DNA of 5,578 nucleotides, from assembly GCA_024278645.1 (NCBI GenBank), contig JAJRST010000360.1:1-5578 (forward strand). The letters are read 5' to 3'. Source of the stretch: a bacterium. Lineage in GTDB: Bacteria > Zhuqueibacterota > Zhuqueibacteria > Residuimicrobiales > Krinioviventaceae. The notes beneath the pieces were generated by a model. It was not told the origin of the DNA. It made no database searches and worked only from the letters and a program-made list of their open reading frames with translations. Shown here in pieces: positions 5,298 to 5,578 of the stretch (position 1 is its first letter; each line of letters opens with the position of its first letter). The position numbers were made by a program, and so were the translations under genes.

Positions 5298-5578
5298 TTT
5301 GATCAATTTTATTCTTTTTGAGATTGGACGTTGCCGACAATGTTTTACAATAATAGCAGAATTGTAAATCAGAAGCAAGAAAAAAATCGTAACTATTCAG
5401 CTCCAAGACAGAAATAAAGACAAAACCGTTTTGGGCAATACGATTAATAATTCTCCACGTAAAAGTTTGCTATTCTAATCGTTATTCCATGCCATAAGGT
5501 CATGACGTTTTTTGGGGGAACTAGTGGTTTTTCCCGTAATAGTTTTGCCTTCAGAAATGCATTGACGGCGAGTGTGTA
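5298..5578. other. Upstream region of the DUF5655 gene and unassigned window edge
   Basis: Apart from the promoter at 5350-5378, I see nothing I can name. From about 5450 to the window end, frames are open on both strands: on minus, one running in from the edge and ending in VENY and stop, another ending in MAWNND and stop; on plus, one from 5502 starting MTFFGG. None shows a recognisable family and they cannot all be real. A small GGGAA/TTCCC inverted repeat lies at 5516-5535. Confidence 0.4.
5350..5378 (-). promoter_or_regulatory. Probable promoter of the DUF5655 gene
   Basis: On the minus strand, TTGCTT (5373-5378) and TATTAT (5350-5355, 5/6 to TATAAT) are separated by exactly 17 bases. 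Transcription would start near 5343, leaving a leader of about 46 bases before the ATG at 5297. This also argues against the upstream TTG start. Confidence 0.5.

Noticed and set aside
5298..5378. N-terminal extension of the DUF5655 protein from a TTG codon at 5376-5378
   Set aside because: It has no ribosome binding site and would begin inside the -35 of the best promoter; the extra residues are not family-like.

Overview
The window carries four supportable protein genes, all on the minus strand. The large one is a secreted multidomain protein ending in a Por-type (type IX secretion) C-terminal sorting domain with the NYPNPFNP motif. That ending is typical of the Bacteroidota/Ignavibacteriota/Calditrichota/KSB1/Zixibacteria-like part of the bacterial tree, so an environmental, often uncultured, Gram-negative bacterium of that breadth is likely. 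The phylum cannot be fixed from this window. Three of the four genes have recognisable Shine-Dalgarno sequences.

Layout in plus-strand order: (1) 3-757, a two-gene toxin-antitoxin operon (UPF0175 antitoxin, then DUF3368 PIN-domain toxin, overlapping by ATGA). (2) 758-1071, a gene-free spacer packed with GC-rich hairpins; two are homologous copies in opposite orientation (859-888 and 968-997), resembling a REP/BIME-type element. (3) 1072-3906, the 944-residue exported protein: signal peptide, N-terminal carbohydrate-binding-like domain, three HYDIN-type repeats, an SdrD-B-like domain with a calcium-type loop, a discoidin-like domain and the sorting domain. (4) 3907-4655, an AT-rich 749-base spacer with the large gene's promoter, several inverted repeats, an uncertain 45-codon plus-strand frame and a third copy of the REP-like hairpin (4582-4611). 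(5) 4656-5297, a DUF5655 protein with a basic, repetitive N-terminus. (6) 5298-5578, its promoter and unassigned sequence.

The genes do not form one pathway. The window reads as accessory DNA: a toxin-antitoxin module and an AT-rich DUF5655 gene flank a more GC-rich surface-protein gene, with related hairpin elements in the spacers downstream of both longer genes. The least ordinary signal is the hairpin family, because two copies differ by four paired, compensatory base changes that keep the same bulged stem.
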